A stretch of 64,000 bases of DNA. Origin: Rhizobium sp. GN54. Lineage in GTDB: Bacteria; Pseudomonadota; Alphaproteobacteria; Rhizobiales; Rhizobiaceae. Under the pieces are notes generated by a model, which saw only the letters and a list, made by a program, of their open reading frames with translations, was not told where the DNA came from and did no database searches. A program made the position numbers and the translations under genes. The stretch covers positions 124,001 through 188,000 of the forward strand of contig NZ_JAJNCZ010000004.1 of assembly GCF_021026345.1 (NCBI RefSeq), given 5' to 3'. Positions 61,824 through 64,000 of this stretch are shown in pieces. The stretch's first letter is position 1; every line of letters starts with the position of its first letter.

Positions 61824-63113
61824 TCAGGCCGCGATGAATTCGTTCCAGCGGCGGACCATGTAGCGGTCCTCGTCCATGACCGAGTTCCAGCAGGCGACCC
61901 TGCCCATGCGCTCCTCGAACGAGCCGCCGTCGCGGACGGCGCCGGCCTTCTCCATCACCTTGCCTTCCGGCGAGAGGATGTCGCCCTGCGCCGGCTTGCC
62001 CTCGATCCAGTAACCCCATTCGTCGGCGGACATGTATTCCTTGGCGGTTTCCATGCAGGCCGAGTAGTAGCCCTGGCGGTTCAGGTAGCCGCCGACCCAA
62101 CCGGAGGTGTACCAGTTGATGTATTCGTAGGCCGCATCGAGCTGGGCGCCGGAAAGGTGCGAGGCGAGGCCGAGGCCGCCGCCCCAGGAGCGGTATCCTT
62201 CCTTCAGCGGCTGGTACTTGCAGGAGATCCCGCGCGAACGCACGGCAGCGACGGCCGGCGACCACATGGACTGGATGACGACTTCGCCGGACGCCATCAG
62301 GTTGACCGACTCGTCGAAGGACTTCCAGAAGGCGCGAAACTGGCCGTCCTGCTTGGCCTTGATGAGGAAGTCGATCGTGGCGTCGATCTCTTCCTTGGTC
62401 ATGTTGCCCTTGTCGGTATATTTGATGTTGCCGAGCGCCTCCATGATCATTGCCGCATCCATGATGCCGATGGAGGGGATGTTGAGGATCGAGGTCTTGC
62501 CCTTGAAGGCCGGGTCCATGATGTCGGCCCAGGTGGTGATCTCGCGGCCGACGAGGTCTGGGCGGATGCCGAGCGTGTCGGCATTGTAGATGGTCGGCAT
62601 CATCGTGAAGAATTCGGTCTCGCTCGTGGAGAACGTCTTGGCGTCCTTGCTGTCGACATAGCCGACGGTGTGGGGTGCGGTGCCTTGCGCGATCACGCTG
62701 TCGGGCAGGAGTTTGCCGTTTTTGAACAGCGGCACGACCTTGTCGTAGAATTTCAGCTTCGACGTCTCCATCGGCTGGATCACGCCGCTCGGATAGACCT
62801 TCTTGAGGATCCAGTATTCGATGTCGGCGATGTCGTAGGAATTCGGCTGGGTGACCGCGCGCTGGGCGGCGGCGTCGGAGTCCATGGCCGTCATCTCCAG
62901 CGTGATGCCCAGGTCTTCCTTGCACTTTTCTGCAACCGCATTGATGTTCGACACGCCGGTTCCGAACTGTCGCAGCGTGATCGGGTTCTGCGCCCAGATG
63001 GTCGGAAAGCCCGTGATGGCGCCGGAGCCGGCGACGAGGCCGGCGGCGGCGGCTCCCGTCTTCAGGAGTGAGCGGCGGTTGATGCCCGTCTTTGCGGAAG
63101 TCGTCTTGGTCAT
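61824..63113 (-). CDS. ABC transporter substrate-binding protein (PotD/spermidine-type), Tat leader
   Basis: This 429-residue periplasmic protein has a twin-arginine leader (INRRSLLKTGAAAAGLVAGSG). PotD-type fold segments include YDIADIEYWILKKVYPSGVIQPME, TIYNADTLGIRPDLVGREITTWADIMDPAFKGKTSILNIP and SGEVVIQSMWSPAVAAV. AGGAGA precedes the ATG at 63113; the frame extends upstream without similarity. The ligand is probably a polyamine-like or amino compound. Confidence 0.92.
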   Translation of the reverse strand: MTKTTSAKTGINRRSLLKTGAAAAGLVAGSGAITGFPTIWAQNPITLRQFGTGVSNINAVAEKCKEDLGITLEMTAMDSDAAAQRAVTQPNSYDIADIEYWILKKVYPSGVIQPMETSKLKFYDKVVPLFKNGKLLPDSVIAQGTAPHTVGYVDSKDAKTFSTSETEFFTMMPTIYNADTLGIRPDLVGREITTWADIMDPAFKGKTSILNIPSIGIMDAAMIMEALGNIKYTDKGNMTKEEIDATIDFLIKAKQDGQFRAFWKSFDESVNLMASGEVVIQSMWSPAVAAVRSRGISCKYQPLKEGYRSWGGGLGLASHLSGAQLDAAYEYINWYTSGWVGGYLNRQGYYSACMETAKEYMSADEWGYWIEGKPAQGDILSPEGKVMEKAGAVRDGGSFEERMGRVACWNSVMDEDRYMVRRWNEFIAA

Positions 63114-63168
63114 TGGCTGTTCTCCTATTTTTGCTTTGTGATTGTCGGGTCCGCCGGGTGGCCGGCGG

Positions 63169-64000
63169 TCATTTCGGGATGCGTCCGAGCACGGTCGCGT
63201 CCGCTGCCCCCCAGGAAAGCGGCACGGCATCGCCGACCTTGGTCGTCCGTTCGAAGAAGGCCGTGTCGTCGAGGATGACGGTGAAATCCTCGACGCCGGC
63301 ACCGTCGATGCTGAGCTTCACCGTCGAGCCGCGGTATTCGATGTTGGAGACGATGCCGGTGAAGCCGAGGCCGGGGACGTCGGTCGGCGCGATGCGGACG
63401 CGGTCTGTCCGCACGGCGATGTCGACCGGCTGGCCCGCCGCGACCGGGGCGCCCTGGGCCGTGAACTGCCCGCCATTGACGACATCCAGTGTGACGATGC
63501 CGTTCGCGGCTGTTGCCGCCCGCCCGGAGATCACGTTGTGGTCGCCCATGAAGCGCGCCACGAAGGCGGTGGCCGGCCGCTCGAACACCACGCGGGGCGC
63601 CGCCGCCTGCTCAATCCGCCCGTCGTTCATCACGACGATCAGGTCGGCGAGCGCCATCGCTTCTTCCTGGCTATGGGTAACATGCACGAAGGTGATGCCG
63701 AGCGAGGTCTGCAGGCGCTTCAGTTCCGCGCGCATGCGGATCTTCAGGAAGGGGTCGAGGGCCGACAGCGGCTCATCGAGGAGCAGCGCTTCGGGATCGG
63801 TGATCAGCGCGCGGGCAAGCGCCACCCGTTGCTGCTGGCCGCCGGAAAGCTGGGCGGGACGGCGCGTCGCATAGGCCTCGAGCTGCATCAGCCGCAGCAT
63901 GTCGAGCGCCTTCCGGCGCCGCTCGTCCTTGTCCACGCCCTTCATCTTCAGGCTGAAGGCGACGTTGTCGATGAGGTCGAGGTGGGGAAAGAGCGCGTAG
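63169..64000 (-). CDS. ABC transporter ATPase (PotA type), N-terminus outside the window
   Basis: The visible part starts YALFPHLDLIDNVAFSLKM just after the Q-loop; Walker A lies beyond the edge. It has signature LSGGQQQRVALARALITDP, Walker B LLLDEPLSALDPFL and switch His VTHSQEEAMALAD. A C-terminal TOBE-like domain follows (VDIAVRTDRVRIAPTDVPGLGFTGIVSNIEYRG). It is the first visible gene of the operon that continues through the binding protein, two permeases, racemase and acetyltransferase. Confidence 0.93.
   Translation of the reverse strand, partial: YALFPHLDLIDNVAFSLKMKGVDKDERRRKALDMLRLMQLEAYATRRPAQLSGGQQQRVALARALITDPEALLLDEPLSALDPFLKIRMRAELKRLQTSLGITFVHVTHSQEEAMALADLIVVMNDGRIEQAAAPRVVFERPATAFVARFMGDHNVISGRAATAANGIVTLDVVNGGQFTAQGAPVAAGQPVDIAVRTDRVRIAPTDVPGLGFTGIVSNIEYRGSTVKLSIDGAGVEDFTVILDDTAFFERTTKVGDAVPLSWGAADATVLGRIPK

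Overview
The window looks like part of a Rhizobiaceae (Hyphomicrobiales, Alphaproteobacteria) replicon. The evidence is high-GC DNA packed with solute importers and sugar-acid enzymes, a RirA-type iron box (TGA-N9-TCA) before a TonB receptor, and a RIME-like rhizobial palindrome at 61.7 kb. The genus cannot be fixed. I see no rRNA, tRNA, CRISPR array, insertion sequence or prophage. Both edges cut a gene: a LacI regulator on the left and an ABC ATPase on the right.

Layout. 0-8.7 kb: a LacI regulator diverges from a sugar operon (LsrB/RbsB-type importer, ketose 3-epimerase, FGGY kinase, class II aldolase), a complete logic for taking a ketose to DHAP plus an aldehyde. 8.8-12.4 kb: a cytochrome c and a Tat-exported molybdenum/2Fe-2S aldehyde-type dehydrogenase. 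12.7-19.6 kb: a TerC protein, then a LysR regulator divergent from an aldo/keto reductase, a zinc dehydrogenase, a CMD-CMD-cupin fusion and an exported flavodoxin, then an orphan beta-helix protein. 19.6-28.8 kb: aldonate/uronate-type genes (idonate-type dehydrogenase, TRAP transporter, LDH2-family reductase, enolase-superfamily dehydratase) with three GntR regulators, one of which has two winged-helix domains. 28.8-30.9 kb: two coupled micro-genes, then cspA bracketed by two copies of a structured RNA/terminator element, then rpsU and a small basic protein. 31-38.2 kb: a TenA-like protein divergent from an iron-siderophore uptake operon. 38.2-44.8 kb: a UvrD-type helicase and an RND efflux pair.

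44.8-57.7 kb is the most coherent block, a four-carbon acid-sugar catabolon. It has OtnI and LtnD on one strand, and LacI regulator, OtnK and OtnC on the other, with two matching LacI operators between them. A GntR regulator, DenD, an SDR, a complete sugar ABC importer and a second SDR follow. L-threonate (via LtnD) and D-erythronate (via DenD) would converge through OtnI, OtnK and OtnC on DHAP. 57.7-64 kb holds a small membrane protein and a reverse-strand operon of a PotABCD-type importer, an Asp/Glu (hydantoin) racemase-family protein and a GNAT acetyltransferase.

The common theme is scavenging of uncommon sugars and sugar acids, each system having its own importer, enzymes and local repressor. 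Stem-loops sit repeatedly between binding-protein genes and their neighbours. All functional names come from reading motifs and gene order by eye; no database search was possible.
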